Assembly (NCBI GenBank): GCA_014898415.1
Contig: RCTD01000001.1
Span: forward strand, 1,612,001-1,676,000
Direction of reading: 5' to 3'
Length of the DNA: 64,000 bases
DNA from: Stromatinia cepivora
Lineage: Eukaryota > Ascomycota > Leotiomycetes > Helotiales > Sclerotiniaceae
A program made the translations under genes and the position numbers. Each line of letters starts with the position of its first letter. Position 1 is the first letter of the stretch. A model generated the notes under the pieces. It worked only from the letters and a program-made list of their open reading frames with translations, did no database searches and was not told the origin of the DNA. Of the stretch, positions 24,901 to 36,889 are shown in pieces.

Positions 24901-25830
24901 TAATATTCAAAGAGAAAAAGAGATATCTATTATAATATCGAAGATTCAATTATCTAGATCCAAACAAGATCAAGAATCTATATAAAGTATCCAATATAAT
25001 CAAATCAATAAAGATCCTAATTGAATTAGATATCTATAAAGTATATATATTTACCAAAATGATCAATTGTATTCCGAGGTAATTAAATTTGTATAAATCA
25101 AAGAAACTCGAACTTATATATTTCGATATTACAGAATCATTCCTAAAATCGATTCGAGAAAATCGTTATTTTATATTGATTATCGATAGTTATATAAAAA
25201 TAAATTGAATTATACCATTTAAACAAAAAGATAATGTAATTCAAATATTGAAAATTTGAAAAAAGGAGATGGAATTGATCATTAAAGAAAAGATCATTAT
25301 AACCAGAACTAACAATATATTAGAACTCCTATAAACTATTCGTGAATAGTTATTAGATATACGATCCAAAATTACAACAATTGTTTCTTTATATCAAAAC
25401 AGACCTATAAAATAGAATATAAGGATTGTAAAAATAAATATAAAAACAATATTAAAAGAAACTGGATTATTATTAGAGTTTTAACACAAAATTATAAAAT
25501 ATAATATTTATATCAGGAATCATATTAATATTGATTCTAATATGAACAGAATAGATCAATTTTTTATAGAAACTTTTATAAATATAATATCAAATATAGA
25601 AATATATAAAATCCAGGGGAACAAATATTATATTTATATTAATCCCAAAACTATTTCGAAAGGGCAAAGATATAACAAATTGCAGGATATTTCGAGAATT
25701 GATATATTTTTTAGGATACTCAAAAATTATAAATAAATATATCAAAATATATTCTCCAAAATTAAATTATATATTTCGATTAAGTAAAGTAATTATAAAT
25801 AAATCTTATTAAAAAGAAGATCCGGACCCC
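24900..25830 (+). pseudogene. copia A integrase
   Basis: The plus-strand reading shows a pre-integrase segment with HLDPNKIKNLYKVS at about 24.95 kb. It continues into the core: KKLELIYFDI (first catalytic Asp), FILIIDSYIKINW, ARTNNILELL (second Asp region, Asp now Asn), then SYQN-type and IRIVKINI traces. An open tail at 25542-25736 ends in a GIFLGY-like box mutated to DIFFRI. This is a Ty1/copia integrase by pattern. Many stops. Confidence 0.75.
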
Positions 25831-26689
25831 AAATTAAGAAATTGTAAACCAGGTCTACAAGGAATAAAGAATATAAAGTCAAATCGAAAACTTTATAATA
25901 GATTAATAATAAACAAAGCATTTTTTCTATCTTCGGTATCTTCTTCATTTTCAATATCAAATGTGATATCTGTATTATCTTTATTCTAAGTATTCTTTTT
26001 AGTAGATATTATATTAAGTTTAATGATTATACTAAGTATTTCAATTATCGAATTGAAATTAGATAAATTAGATATATCAATACCAATATACAATGAAAAT
26101 GAAGATGACAATATTCAGAAAACAAATTAAGAATCTTTTTTTAAAGATACTTTAAATATCGAATCTATTATTCTAAAAGTTTCAATTCAAAAATCAACTT
26201 TTGTAAATCCTAAATCTATATCAGAAGTAAAATTTAAGATCATTTTAAATTTTGCTAATAAATTTATTTCAATAGAATCGAAAAACAAAGTAAATTCATA
26301 ATCATTTGAAATCAAACAAAAGGATATAATAGATCTTGAAGACAAACCCTTAAAATATTTAATACAAAAACGGAAAAAAAATATAAAACAAGATTTTGAA
26401 AGAGAATAGGAAAACAAGATTATAAAGATATTGATTGTAATATCTATATAAATCAAAACTCAAAAAAATATAGAATATATTATAATTATAATTTCAACTA
26501 TTTACAAAATAAACCTTTATATTAAAAATAAAATCGTTTTAAATTTCATAATTTCATTGATAGATACAAACAATATAAAAAGTATAGTATATCCAACTGA
26601 AAAAGTTCTGGGAATCAAAATACCAAGAATTTATAAAGAAATAATATTAGATCAAGAATACTCTGAAAAATAAAAGGAAATTATTCAAA

Positions 26690-28002
26690 AAGAAATCATA
26701 TCTTTAATTCAAAATAATATTTGAGAAAAATATATATTCCTTAAAAGAAGTAATCTGATTTCGATAAAATAGATATTTATAATTAAAATAAAGAATAATA
26801 AAATAAAACGATTTAAAGCAAGATTAGTAGTTCGAAGGTTCAATTAGATATTAAGAAAAGATTATAACAAAACATTTATATTAATAATAAAACTAAATAT
26901 ACTCAGATTATTTCTAATTATTATCACAAAAGAAAATTTGGAATACTTATATTTCGATATCAAAAACACCTTTACTGAATCATATTTAAAAAAAGAGATC
27001 TATTTCGAATCACCCCAAAATATCAAAATCGAAAAGAGATATATACTACAAATTCTACAAAATCTATATAATTTGAAGCAAACTAAAAAGGATTGAAGTT
27101 TATTATTAAAGAAAAAGCTTTTAAATATAAATTTTATATAAAATTTGATAAACCTATATTTGTATATATCCAAAGACTGTGATATAATATTATTGATATA
27201 TATCGACAATATCATTATTATATTATATATATTATTGTAAATTACTTGATTCGATAAAAAGCTATCAATTCGTTTTAATACCAAGAATCTAGAGGAGATT
27301 AGTAAAATCCTAAGTGTTAGAATCATTCGTAATAGAAAAGTATATATATTAATTATAAACCAAAAAGAATATCTCAACACTATATTAATTAAATACAGTA
27401 TTATATATGGATAATATCAAACCAAGAAATTATCAATAATGAATTATACTCATTTCCAGCTAGTAATTGACGATGATGAATTGATAGATATGAACAAATA
27501 TTAACAACAAATAGAAAATGTGATTTATTCAATGGTATATATTCGATCAGATATAACATTCTCAATTGAAAGACTTTTATAATTTATAACAAAACCAGCA
27601 AAACATTATACTATAGCTTTGAAGAATCTGATGTGATATTTATGATCAACAATCAAATAAAAGCTATGGTTTGGGTCAAAGGGAGTACAATCTGATATCT
27701 GCAAAAAATACAATCTGCCTGATAATACAATAAAGGTATATATAAATGCAGATTGGACTAATGATAAATATAACCGGAAAAATATTTCAGGGGGAATTGT
27801 GATATTCTATAGAGGCCCTATATCGTGGGCTAATAAAAAACAAATATCTGTGATTATCTCTAATATAGAATTAGAATATATTGCAATAACAATATTTATC
27901 AAACAAAAAAAATGAATTATACAAATACTCAAAGATTTATTCAGATCAAATTATATTAAAAAGAACGAAAATATAGTTTAAATGTTTAATAACAATCAGA
28001 AC
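26690..28002 (+). pseudogene. copia A reverse transcriptase and RNase H, first part
   Basis: Nearly the same sequence as copy 1 at 1-1310. RT runs 26.7-27.4 kb with its catalytic box now reading YIDNI (one Asp lost), and RNase H starts about 27.7 kb. The frame is broken off at 28007 in the DNQ-G box by G2 and resumes at 35057. The minus-strand ORF 27000-27380 is a shadow of this region. Confidence 0.85.
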
Positions 28003-28007
28003 GTTTT

Positions 28008-28289
28008 TGTTACGAATCGTGAACCACAGGAGGCTAACCACATGATACCTCTTATCTCCCATATCAATTTATGAGCTGATCATCTGTACGCATGCGTTAC
28101 AAATCATATAATTTAGTATAGTAAAATGGTAACCCTAATAATGCTTATGTATAACCCTATAATCTATAAATAGATATTTGTGTATATATATTTAATCGCT
28201 CTTTATAAGTTATAATTCTTTAGTTATAGATTCTAAAGAATATAATTGATCTTGTTTATTCAGTTCTATTATGGCTTTTATATGTTATA
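28008..28289 (+). repeat. G2 5' LTR (282 bp)
   Basis: Starts TGTTACGAATCGTGAACC and ends in GTTATA (RIP form of GTCACA). It aligns to 34770-35051 without length change. Confidence 0.93.
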
Positions 28290-28568
28290 TTATCTATAAC
28301 TCATTTACAAATATCTGGTTATCTAATAACCTCTCAAATAATACTTTATTTTAATAATACCTTTTTAAATGAATTTTTACAAACGTTATATTTAAAGGAA
28401 AAAGATTTATTCCGATTTAATCGATGAAGATATAAATATCTTTAAAAGTGTACCATTACTTTTATAATACAATAAACTCCTTTCTTTGTATGCTTCGAAC
28501 CTTCAAAAGTATATTCTAAAGAACCCTTTTCTTCTCCTTAATTATTTCAACAACCTTTCGAAGAAAAT

Positions 28569-30060
28569 ATGAATATAGGATTGGATAATGTTATTATTGA
28601 AAGAAAGAAGATTGGTAAAAAGAAGATTCCAGTGTATAAAGCTGATACTTTTAGTGGTTTAATTATTTCTTTCGAATTACTATTATAATTACAAGATCTT
28701 TATATAATAATTATAAATTTGAAAGAGAAGAATCAATAATTGAAAGTTATAATGATGATGAATTCTGTAATAATGCAATCTCTTTCTGAATTTCAAGTAA
28801 TATTTATATAGGTATTTAGATCAATAGCAATATCTGGAACTCCCTTTATTCTTTTAATCGAAATTCAAGGATCTTTATTTAAGCAAATCCGAAGATCCCG
28901 AAGTTAGAGGAAGAAAACTTCGATCAAACGATCTGATCATCCGGGGTCCTCCGAAAATTCTCCTTCTCTTTCAGGAAGTGATGATTTATTTAATAATCAA
29001 GGGTCCCTTTATTCAAAAAGCCGATCTAATCGATCAAGATTATATTCCTGTGTTAATTATAACTCGCAGTAAGATATATATGCATCAAAATCTACAAATC
29101 TTATTATTAAACTTAGCGATAATATTAAACCTAAAATTAGTTTGTAATAATTATTGATCATAAAATGATTTGAACTGTATATTATATTATTTAAGAGTGA
29201 AATGTAATGCCGTATATATATAATCGATCAAACCGAATCGAAAGTATAAGTATATTGTTATACTCTTTATATATAAATACTCCGACTCATAGTACTCGAA
29301 TTGGTCGAACAACTTATAGCGATCTATTGGAACCCAATCGAAGTCGATAATACTCGCTTTCAATATAAGATATGAGTTATGCCTAATACGATTCGATATA
29401 GCAACTTCCTAGAATGGTATAGGAAATTCAGATTATTTGCTATCCAAGTGGAGATTACCAATGATAAGATTCTATTCAGGGATCTCGAATGGAAGATTTC
29501 CGATTTTTTCTTGCAAATGATAATAATATCTATTAAGGATTGTAAGATTACAAAAGAATTTATAAATATATTCATTAAAATAGATCAAAATGAAGTTTTA
29601 TTATAAAAACGAAATCGATATTATATTAATTGAAAAGTTTTTATAATTATTCGCAAATTAATGGTTACTATGAACCCCTTGTAACCCTTTCAGAATTCTA
29701 ACAACTTCAATTTTGGAACCTCTATATTCCCGAAACCATTTCTACTCCGGAATACCCCTCCTGGATATACTGGCTCTATTACATCCAATAATTATTCGAA
29801 TTTCAAATATTCGTCGCCCTCTCCCTCTTCTGGAGTAATACGTACATCAACGCCTTATATCGATAACCTCAATAAGATCGAGATGATACAAAAAGAAACA
29901 GAAGAATTCAAAGAATATCGGGATGTTGAAGAAGACTTCAGCTCAGAAGTTATAATTGAAGCTATACAGAATGCCTGTTTAGAAAAAGAAAAGCATTTAA
30001 AATCAAATACTTAAATTCCATTTTTATTTTAAGTACTATATGGGATATAAGATTTCTTAA
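28569..30060 (+). pseudogene. G2 gag
   Basis: It begins MNIGLDNVIIERKKIGKKK, a start also present in G1 and at the right edge in G3. A Ser/Asn/Arg-rich linker (about 28.9-29.1 kb) precedes a helical domain, part of which is open at 29379-29606 (WYRKFRLFAIQ, then DLEWKISDF). No zinc knuckle is readable. The reading is broken by stops. The minus-strand ORF 29360-29575 is a shadow. Confidence 0.7.
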
Positions 30061-30089
30061 TTTAACCAAGTTTATAAAAGAAGAAGCAT

Positions 30090-30500
30090 TTATTTTCCCC
30101 TATAATCTTTCGAAAAATGATTATATTTATCGATCAAGAGCATTCATTGACTCTGGAGTAAATAGATTCGCTTTTATTAATATTATATTTCTTATTTGTT
30201 TATTTCTTATATTTAAACCCAGAATTATATTATTTGAAGTTTCAATTGAAATTAAAGGGTATAATGGTATGCAAGGCCATACTATTACCTATTTTATATT
30301 CTTTAATTTAATGGTCGATGGTTGTGAACAATCTTTTATCCTTTTTTTTATTACTGAATTAGGGAGTTATAATATTATTTTAGATAGACTTTGATTATTA
30401 GAAATTCAAGCGAAGTTTGATTGCTTCAATAGACATTTTGAATGACCTAAAAAGAGATTCCGTATTATTTTCTATTCGAATAATCTCCTTGTTATTTAAT
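30090..30500 (+). pseudogene. G2 aspartic protease
   Basis: The plus strand reads SRAFIDSGVNRFAFIN at about 30135-30180. This is the retropepsin active-site loop D-S-G (D-T-G in most). About 80 residues on is ELGSYNIILDRLWLLE-like sequence (Trp now a stop), which corresponds to the conserved LGRDWL segment of gypsy proteases. These two landmarks at the usual spacing make the call firm despite stops. Confidence 0.8.
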
Positions 30501-31129
30501 TATCCTTTTGCAAATAGAAGATCGATCAATTAGCTCAATAAGATGCTGATCGATGAGATAATCAATTCGAAGAATATTGAAATCGAAGAGATTCATAATT
30601 AAGTAGATTAATTGCAGTTGGTGATGTATAACAAGAACCTTCAAGTATAAATATAATACAGACTTTTGTTGAAAAGGAAGAGGTTTTGATTTCTTTTAAA
30701 TTCAATCCATTTCCTTTTTAATCAATTATATCATTATTGTAGATTTATAAATGTTTTCCCTGTATATCGCCTGAAGTTCTCGATTTATATATATTCAAAT
30801 CTGATAAGTTTTAATTAGAATATAAAAGAAATAAACAAATTGAATTCTTTATTATTATTCTGAAAGAATTTGATGATGTAATAGATTTCCGATAGAACGA
30901 ATGATATACGGAAGAGAGAGTACTGATTGCCCTAATCGAATTCAAGAATACAAAAGTTTGAAAGAAACTCGATCGAGTATTGGTTAAAATCGATTCAGAA
31001 TTTGAAATACTATTTAAATATTGATAATATTATCGAGTTTTTTTTAAATATGAATCAAATATTTTGTTTCCTAATCGATCTTATAATCATAAAATCATAT
31101 TAGAAGGTAAAGGAGAATAAACTTTGCGT

Positions 31130-32010
31130 TATAATCTGCTTTACAAAATATCCCTGGAATAATTGGAAATCGTTAAAGAATATATTATGGATAATTTTAG
31201 TAAAAATTTTATTAAATTTAATCAAGTTTCTTATACTATATCTATTTTATTTGTTAAAAAACCTAATGGTAGTTTGAGGTTCTGTATAGATTTCAGATTA
31301 TTGAATTCTTTGATATGTAAAAATCGGTATCCTTTTTTTTTGATCGATAAAACACTTTCTCGGTTTTCCGGTGTTAAGATCTTTACTAAATTCGATATTC
31401 ATTAAACTTTTCATTGTATAAGAATGGATTCTGTTTCGGAAGAGTATACTACCTTCCGAATCTGATATGGATCATATAAATGTAAGGTCATATCATTCGG
31501 ATTAACGAATGGTCTTGTAATCTATTAGTGTTATATAAATGATGTTCTATTCGATTATTTAGATGTTTTCTATATAGTATATCTCGACGATATTCTAATC
31601 TATTTCGAGAATGAAGAAGAGTATCAAATTTATGTTAAATTAATTTTCGAATGATTAGAAGTTGTTGGCCTATAAGCGGATCTCAAAAAATACAAATTCA
31701 ATATTATATGTATTAAATACTTAAACTTTATTATTTCTATTAAAAGAGTAGAGGTGGACCCTGAAAAGATTGAGATAATTGAGAATTGGACCTTTCCGAT
31801 AATAATGAAAGGGATTCAATTATTTCTCGGTTTTTGTAATTTTTATCAACGATTTATTAAGGACTACGGTATAATAGCGAAATCTTTCAACAAACTCATT
31901 AAAGCAAATGTTAAATTCATATTCGACGAAGTATACCAAAACGTATTCAATATCTTAAAGAAAAAGTTTATCTCTATTCCGCTTCTGCAATACTATAATT
32001 ATTGATTCCT
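31130..32010 (+). pseudogene. G2 reverse transcriptase
   Basis: Open segments at 31163-31405 and 31754-32005 bracket the enzyme. Landmarks in order are FVKKPNGSLRFCIDF, the palm start IFTKFDIH, FGLTNGLVIY, the intact catalytic box YLDDILIYF (about 31583-31610), and then RVEVDPEKI with FLGFCNFYQRFI of the connection domain. This is a Ty3/gypsy RT with both catalytic aspartates present. Stops elsewhere inactivate it. Confidence 0.9.
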
Positions 32011-32400
32011 TTGTATACTCGAAATAGATATATTCGATGGAGTAGTTGCTAATATGTTATCATAATAGTATAGCAAAGATTGGTTTTTTATAACTTATTT
32101 CTTCAAGATTATGGTTGTTGTTGAATTGAATTACAAAGTTCATGATAAGGAAATGCTATCAATTATTCGATTTCTTAATTATTAAAAAGCGGAATTCGCT
32201 GGTTTACTATATAAAATCAAGATTTATATCGATTATAAGGCCCTCGAATATTTTATGATTATTAAGACTTTCAATATCCGATAAGTTCGTTGGGCAAAAG
32301 TTCTAATTGATTATAATTTCATTATTATATATCGCTTTGGAAAAGATAACCCTTTCGTTAATACTTTAACCCATCGGATCGATGAATTGGATCTTTAGAA
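32010..32400 (+). pseudogene. G2 RNase H
   Basis: Follows the RT connection domain. Readable parts are LEIDIFDGVVA (first Asp of the RNase H fold), then NYKVHDKEMLSIIR (Glu), then a IYIDYKALEYF stretch (Asp). The order and spacing match gypsy RNase H. Stops are present. Confidence 0.75.
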
Positions 32401-32639
32401 TTATACCAAAAAGAAGAATTGTTTTTAGCAGTTTATTAAAGATAACCAAATTGATATCGAAATTATAAGAAAAGCTTTATGAAAGTATTATTTAAACGAA
32501 ATAGCGATTATTAATATCGATTTGAGTAAAATCGTTTTTCGATTCGATTTAATTAACCGTATCATCGAAGCAAATAAAACTATAGATAGTTTACTAACAT
32601 TCAGAATATAAATTACCCAAAATCACAAGTATATATCAC

Positions 32640-33480
32640 TCCAAAATGATCTTTTGCTTTACAATAACCACTTGATAATGCCTAACATCGACAACCTTCG
32701 AATTTACCTGATTTGTAAAATTTATAATTCTGTTTTCATTGTTTATCCTGGTACAAATAAAACCTACCTTTTATTATCTCAACAATATTACTGGCCCAGA
32801 ATATACGATATCATAGCCAAATATATACACAATTGTTACACCTGCAAATACAGTTCCATTTCATACGATTGTACCCCCAGTTTATTACATCCATTTCCGA
32901 TTCCTAATCGAATATAGCAATATATCATTATAGATTATTACAGCTTTAATAAAGATAAATATGGATATAATAATATTTTAATTATTATTGATCGATTAAC
33001 AAAGTAAATTATCTTTATACCTTATCACAAATCAATCGATATTCGAACTTAAGTATAATTATATTTTTACCATATATATCGATATTATGATCCCTTTGAC
33101 ATTATAATATCAAATCGCGGCCTTCAATTCATATCACAATTCTGAAAAGAATTCAGTCAAATCCTAGGAATCGATCTTAAACTATCCATTGTTTACTATC
33201 CTTAAATCGATGATCAAACTGAAATTTATAATCAGTACTTTCAACAACGATTAAAGCCGTTTATTAACTATTATCAAAACGATTGATTAGAATTCCTATC
33301 TATAATGGATTACACGCAATTTACTTTTTTATACAACTCTTTAGAAAAACTTATACCCTACAAAACCTTATACAGGCATACACCGAAACATACATAGGAA
33401 TGGAAGGAAGATACTAGTAAACCAATAAACAATATAAATATACATAATACCTGTATATATACAGAATATAATAGATTAGC
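32640..33480 (+). pseudogene. G2 integrase (zinc finger and core)
   Basis: The open part 32654-32917 holds the zinc-binding segment: HPGTNKT appears as YPGTNKT, then YYWPRI and the C-x2-C pair CYTCK. The core follows with YIIIDYYSF (first Asp), IIIDRLTK, ISNRGLQFISQFW (second Asp replaced by Asn), and IDDQTEIYNQYFQQ (Glu). This is the H-H-C-C/D-D-E integrase of gypsy elements, dead through stops and the Asp-to-Asn change. Confidence 0.85.
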
Positions 33481-34340
33481 TTTCGCACAAACGAAAAAAG
33501 GCCTATTGTATATCTAAGCCAAAATATCGAAATCCATAAATACTTACTGATGTAAAGTTGATTTCGATATTAGAGATTATATATAATTCAATATAAAGAA
33601 TTATCCTACCCAGAAACCATCCAAAAAACTGGACTTCCCAATTCAAAGAAGATTCAAGATCATTAATCGATTTGAAAGCTCTTTTAAACTCGAACTTCCG
33701 ATTACAATGAAAATTCATCCTGTTTTCCCTTCAGATCGATTATATAAAATATATAACGATTCTCTTCCTAATTAGATACTCAAACCACCTCCATCTATTA
33801 ATATAATTGATGATTTGGAATAGAAAATAAAGAAGATTTTAATAATAAAAAAAATACAAAAAATTCTATTATATAAAATCTTGTAATTTAATAACAATAC
33901 CGATCTTACCTGGTATCCTGCTTCCGATTTTAAAACATCATTATACCTCCTGCACGATTTTCATCTGATCAATCCAACATTACCTGATCCTCTCAATCGA
34001 TTAATTGATTAGATAAAGCTTTATGAAAACGGAGAGGATAATTATAATCATATAAATAACGATTCATTTATAAAATTAAGGGAAAGAAAAGTATTCTTCA
34101 ATACAGCAGATTAGATATTATGATTTTATGATAGTGTATATGTATACGATTGTGAAAGAATCGAAAACCCATACAAATTCGAGAGAATTTGATTGTATAC
34201 GCATATAGCCCGAGCTTTATACAACAGACGAGCTGCTATTATCAAGACAATACAAAGGTAATATATTTCAAAAATTTATGCCTATAATCATTTCAAAAAT
34301 CATGCAAAGGGAAGCTTGAATATGGTAAGAACGAAATATA
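33480..34340 (+). pseudogene. G2 integrase C-terminal domain, chromodomain and tail
   Basis: After the core comes a basic C-terminal domain (about 33.5-33.75 kb, ending in KIHPVFPSDRLY). A chromodomain-like segment follows (33.79-34.02 kb) with IKKILIIKKIQ, TWYPASDF and LHDFHLINP. The last two are characteristic of the ends of fungal chromovirus polyproteins. A further tail of about 80 codons extends to 34.34 kb and is also present, partly open, in G1 (7186-7392). Chromodomains steer integration into heterochromatin, which agrees with insertion into older elements here. The minus ORF 33503-33718 is antisense. Confidence 0.75.
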
Positions 34341-34690
34341 ATGTTACCCTTATCGATTTCGTTCAATTCGTTCGATTTAGTCAATTTGATCGATTAACTT
34401 GGTCGATTTCGGAATTGACTATATTAACCATCCATTATCATTATATTATAATTCAACCTCCTTCCTTTTTCTATTGAAACTTTTTCCTTTCAAAGGTTCC
34501 CCAAATCAAGGAGAATATGAATCAATATTAATTTAATCAATTAATGAACGATTTGATTGATTTGGTCAATTCATTCGTCATTTTGGTTAATTTGGTCGAT
34601 TAATTTGGTCAATTTAATCAATTTCCAGTAAATTGATTAAATCAACTAAAATGACCAATCTAATTGATTTAAAGCTTATAAACCTTTACA
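34340..34690. repeat. TTGATCAA-type degenerate repeats in G2 3' untranslated region
   Basis: The stretch holds many imperfect copies of a short palindrome-like word (TTGATCAA, TTGGTCAA, TCGATTAA). The matching G1 region (6880-7185, reverse complement) has the same kind of sequence. Similar words also fill the E leader at 36900-37050. No coding is seen. Confidence 0.6.
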
Positions 34691-34769
34691 AAACCTGATT
34701 TCCGATGAAATAGTAATGGAACAAAGGAGTGAAACACTTGAAGACAAGTTTTTCCGAAGAGGAGAGTAG

Positions 34770-35051
34770 TGTTACAAATCGTGAATTACAGGAGGCTAAC
34801 TACATGATACTTTTTATCTCCTATATCAATTTATGAACTGATCATCTATGTGTATATATTACGAATCATACGATTTAGTATAGTAAAATAGTAACCCTAA
34901 TAACACTTACATACAACCCTACAGCCCACAAATGGGTATTTATATATATATATCTAGTCGCTCCTTATGAGCCATAGTTCTTCAATTGTAGATTCTAAAG
35001 AATATAATTGACCCTGTTTATTCAGCTCTACTACGGCTCTTGTGCGTCACA
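34770..35051 (+). repeat. G2 3' LTR (282 bp)
   Basis: Ends TGTGCGTCACA, followed by TSD GTTTT and the resumed copia A RNase H. Confidence 0.93.
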
Positions 35052-35056
35052 GTTTT

Positions 35057-35258
35057 AGCTTTAACCAAGAATCTATATTTGTATAAACGATTCAAATATA
35101 TAGATATCAGTTATCACTTCATTAGGGATTTAATAGAAAAGAAGAAAATCGTTACTAGTTATATCAATATATACGATATAATTGCCGATAAAATGATAAA
35201 GCTTTATATAAGGATTGTTTTCGAAAGATTCAAGAAAATGTTAGGATTAATAGTCTAA
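35057..35258 (+). pseudogene. copia A RNase H, second part
   Basis: Continues the RNase H cut at 28007 and matches copy 1 (1306-1514) in LYLYKRFKYI, YHFIRDLIEKKKI and RIVFERFKK. The frame is open from the insertion junction to a stop 33 bases before the LTR. Joined to 27.7-28.0 kb it gives the usual copia RNase H. Confidence 0.88.
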
Positions 35259-35290
35259 AAGAATCGAATAGGATATCCTCAATAAAGGAG

Positions 35291-35456
35291 TATTGGAAAT
35301 AAGGTTATTATAGGATTAGAATTGAGATCATATAATCATTGTAGTGTATAAATCATATTTGGGGATAATCTCAATTCTACTCCTATTAGAATAATAGATC
35401 CTTAGTTCAACCTATATAATCAACAACACTACTACTTCCTGCACCAAAAGTTAACA
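35291..35456 (+). repeat. copia A 3' LTR (166 bp)
   Basis: Same length as the 5' LTR, starting TATTGGAAATAAGG and ending AAAGTTAACA. It is followed by TSD TTATA and E-minus leader sequence. Confidence 0.93.
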
Positions 35457-35461
35457 TTATA

Positions 35462-36000
35462 TATAATATTATTAGATCTTGAGAGTATTTCGAGATTGGG
35501 ATTGATTAATCGAATCGATCAAATTGATCAAAATGATTGGATTTGATCGGAACAGATTTGATCGAGATAAATAGAATAATCAGAGTAATGAAATCGAATT
35601 GATTAATTTCGTATATAATTGGTAATTCGTATAAAATGAATAAATGAAATAGTTTTTTATAAGAAAATGAATATAGCGAAAAATTTGAAATTGTTTTTAG
35701 GTTTTCTTCAAATATATATTTTATATTATTTGATAAATATATAATAGATATAGAATAATTGAATCAAGAAGTGAACTCTAAATTCACTATTAAATAATTG
35801 TTATTCTTAATTTTTCGATTCTTTTGGATTGTTCAATAATTAAAGATTTATTCTTTAATATAAAAATACTTCGTTTTACAACGAAATATCTTTATTCAAT
35901 TATAAGGGCAAAATCAAAATAGATTTAAAATTTATAATTCTTTGTATTAATTCTTAATATTTGATTTATAATATTATTATAAAAGAATAAAATTGATCAA
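35462..36000 (-). mobile_element. E-minus 5' leader (untranslated)
   Basis: Reverse complement of the E-plus leader (36314-37085) except that the 195 bp containing the solo LTR at 36700-36889 is absent here. It therefore shows the uninterrupted state of that site. No gene is present. The ORF 35966-36151 (minus) crosses the LTR junction and is spurious. Confidence 0.85.
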
Positions 36001-36097
36001 TATTGAGATAATTGTATATAGGGAAATGAAGTTTATCAATGAATGTAAAATACTTTTGATAATTGATATGTTTTGATTTGTCTAAAGAGTTAGAATC
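36001..36097 (-). repeat. E-minus 5' LTR, inner part
   Basis: This is the inner 97 bp of the base-layer LTR, cut at GAATC (36093-36097) by the E-plus insertion. The outer 118 bp are at 51053-51170. Together they give about 215 bp, equal to the E-plus LTRs of 216-217 bp. Confidence 0.88.
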
Positions 36098-36313
36098 TGT
36101 CGGAATATGAATCACGTGCATGATAAGGATGGTAAGGATGGTAAGGATCACGTGCGCGCTAGTGCTCGCGCTAGTGCCTCGGCATGCACCATTATATAGT
36201 TCTTCACCCTCTATAGTTTCTAGCTCTCTAGGTAAATCAAAATGTATTAATAACCATAGAGTTCTATATGTTCGTTGACAAGTTTCATTTCCCTATATAT
36301 AGTTATCCTGATA
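36098..36313 (+). repeat. E-plus 5' LTR
   Basis: Starts TGTCGGAATATG and ends CCTGATA (from CCCGACA). GC is higher than in neighbouring repeats near the start. Confidence 0.9.
36113..36154 (+). promoter_or_regulatory. E LTR control block: two CACGTG around tandem GGATGGTAA units
   Basis: CACGTG at 36113-36118 and 36149-36154 frame about three tandem copies of a 10-base GGATGGTAA-type unit. The same block is found, inverted, at 51112-51160 in E-minus (CACGTG at 51114-51119 and 51150-51155). The position at the start of the LTR (U3) suits transcription-factor sites. CACGTG is the general bHLH core. Binding is inferred. Confidence 0.45.
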
Positions 36314-36699
36314 TTAATCAATGTGTTTTTTGTTATAGCGATATTATAGATCAAATATTGGGAATTGGTATGAAGAGTTATAAGTTTTAAGTTTATTTTA
36401 ACTTTGTTTTTGTAATTGAATAAAGGTATTTCGTTGCAAAATAAAGCATTTTTATATCAAGGGATAAATCTCTAATTATTAAGTAATTCAAAAGAATCGA
36501 AGGATTAAGAATAGTAATCATCTAATAATGAATTTGGAGTTCACTTCTTGATTTAACCATTCTGCGTTTATTATATATCTATCAAATAGTATAAGGTATA
36601 CATCTAAAGAAAACCTGAAAGCAATTTCGAGTTTTTCATCATACCCATTTTTTCACGAAAAACCATCTTATTTATTCACTTCATGCGAATTACTATTCA

Positions 36700-36889
36700 T
36701 GTGAGAATCACAGCAAAGAATCGGTTAATTTCGAATAACAATAGGTTTGGGTTTAGAATCAAAAAACTTTTCCTTACTTTTCTAATAATATTGAAGAATT
36801 CCCCTCTATATAGATGAAAACTCTTCAAACTAGCGTACAATTCGGCCCGCTTTCGGCTAGCCCTAGTTTCGTAATTGAGGTTCGTAACA
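36700..36889. repeat. solo LTR (190 bp) of an otherwise unseen family
   Basis: TGTGAGAATC to TTCGTAACA with TSD ATTCA on both sides (36695-36699, 36890-36894). It is absent from the homologous E-minus leader, which proves insertion. No internal region of this family is in the window. Confidence 0.88.

Larger units (their letters stand above)
28008..35051 (+). mobile_element. chromovirus-type Gypsy G2, complete
   Basis: 7044 bp, LTRs of 282 bp each (28008-28289, 34770-35051), perfect TSD GTTTT (28003-28007, 35052-35056), inserted in the RNase H of copia A. The interior carries gag, aspartic protease, RT, RNase H, integrase with zinc finger, and a chromodomain-like end, all on the plus strand. 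It is the reference copy for G1, G3 and G4. Confidence 0.95.
22910..35456 (+). mobile_element. Ty1/copia element A, complete, split by chromovirus G2
   Basis: 166-bp LTRs at 22910-23075 and 35291-35456, and a perfect TSD TTATA (22905-22909, 35457-35461) in the base-layer E element. Without G2 the element is about 5.5 kb. The plus-strand order is gag, integrase (about 24.9-25.8 kb), RT (26.7-27.4 kb), RNase H (27.7-28.0 kb, resuming at 35057). This is the copia gene order. All coding is stop-ridden. Confidence 0.93.

Noticed and set aside
34340..34690. CRISPR-like array because of repeated short words
   Set aside because: Words are degenerate and irregularly spaced, without constant repeats or spacers, and the sequence is a retroelement 3' region in a eukaryote.
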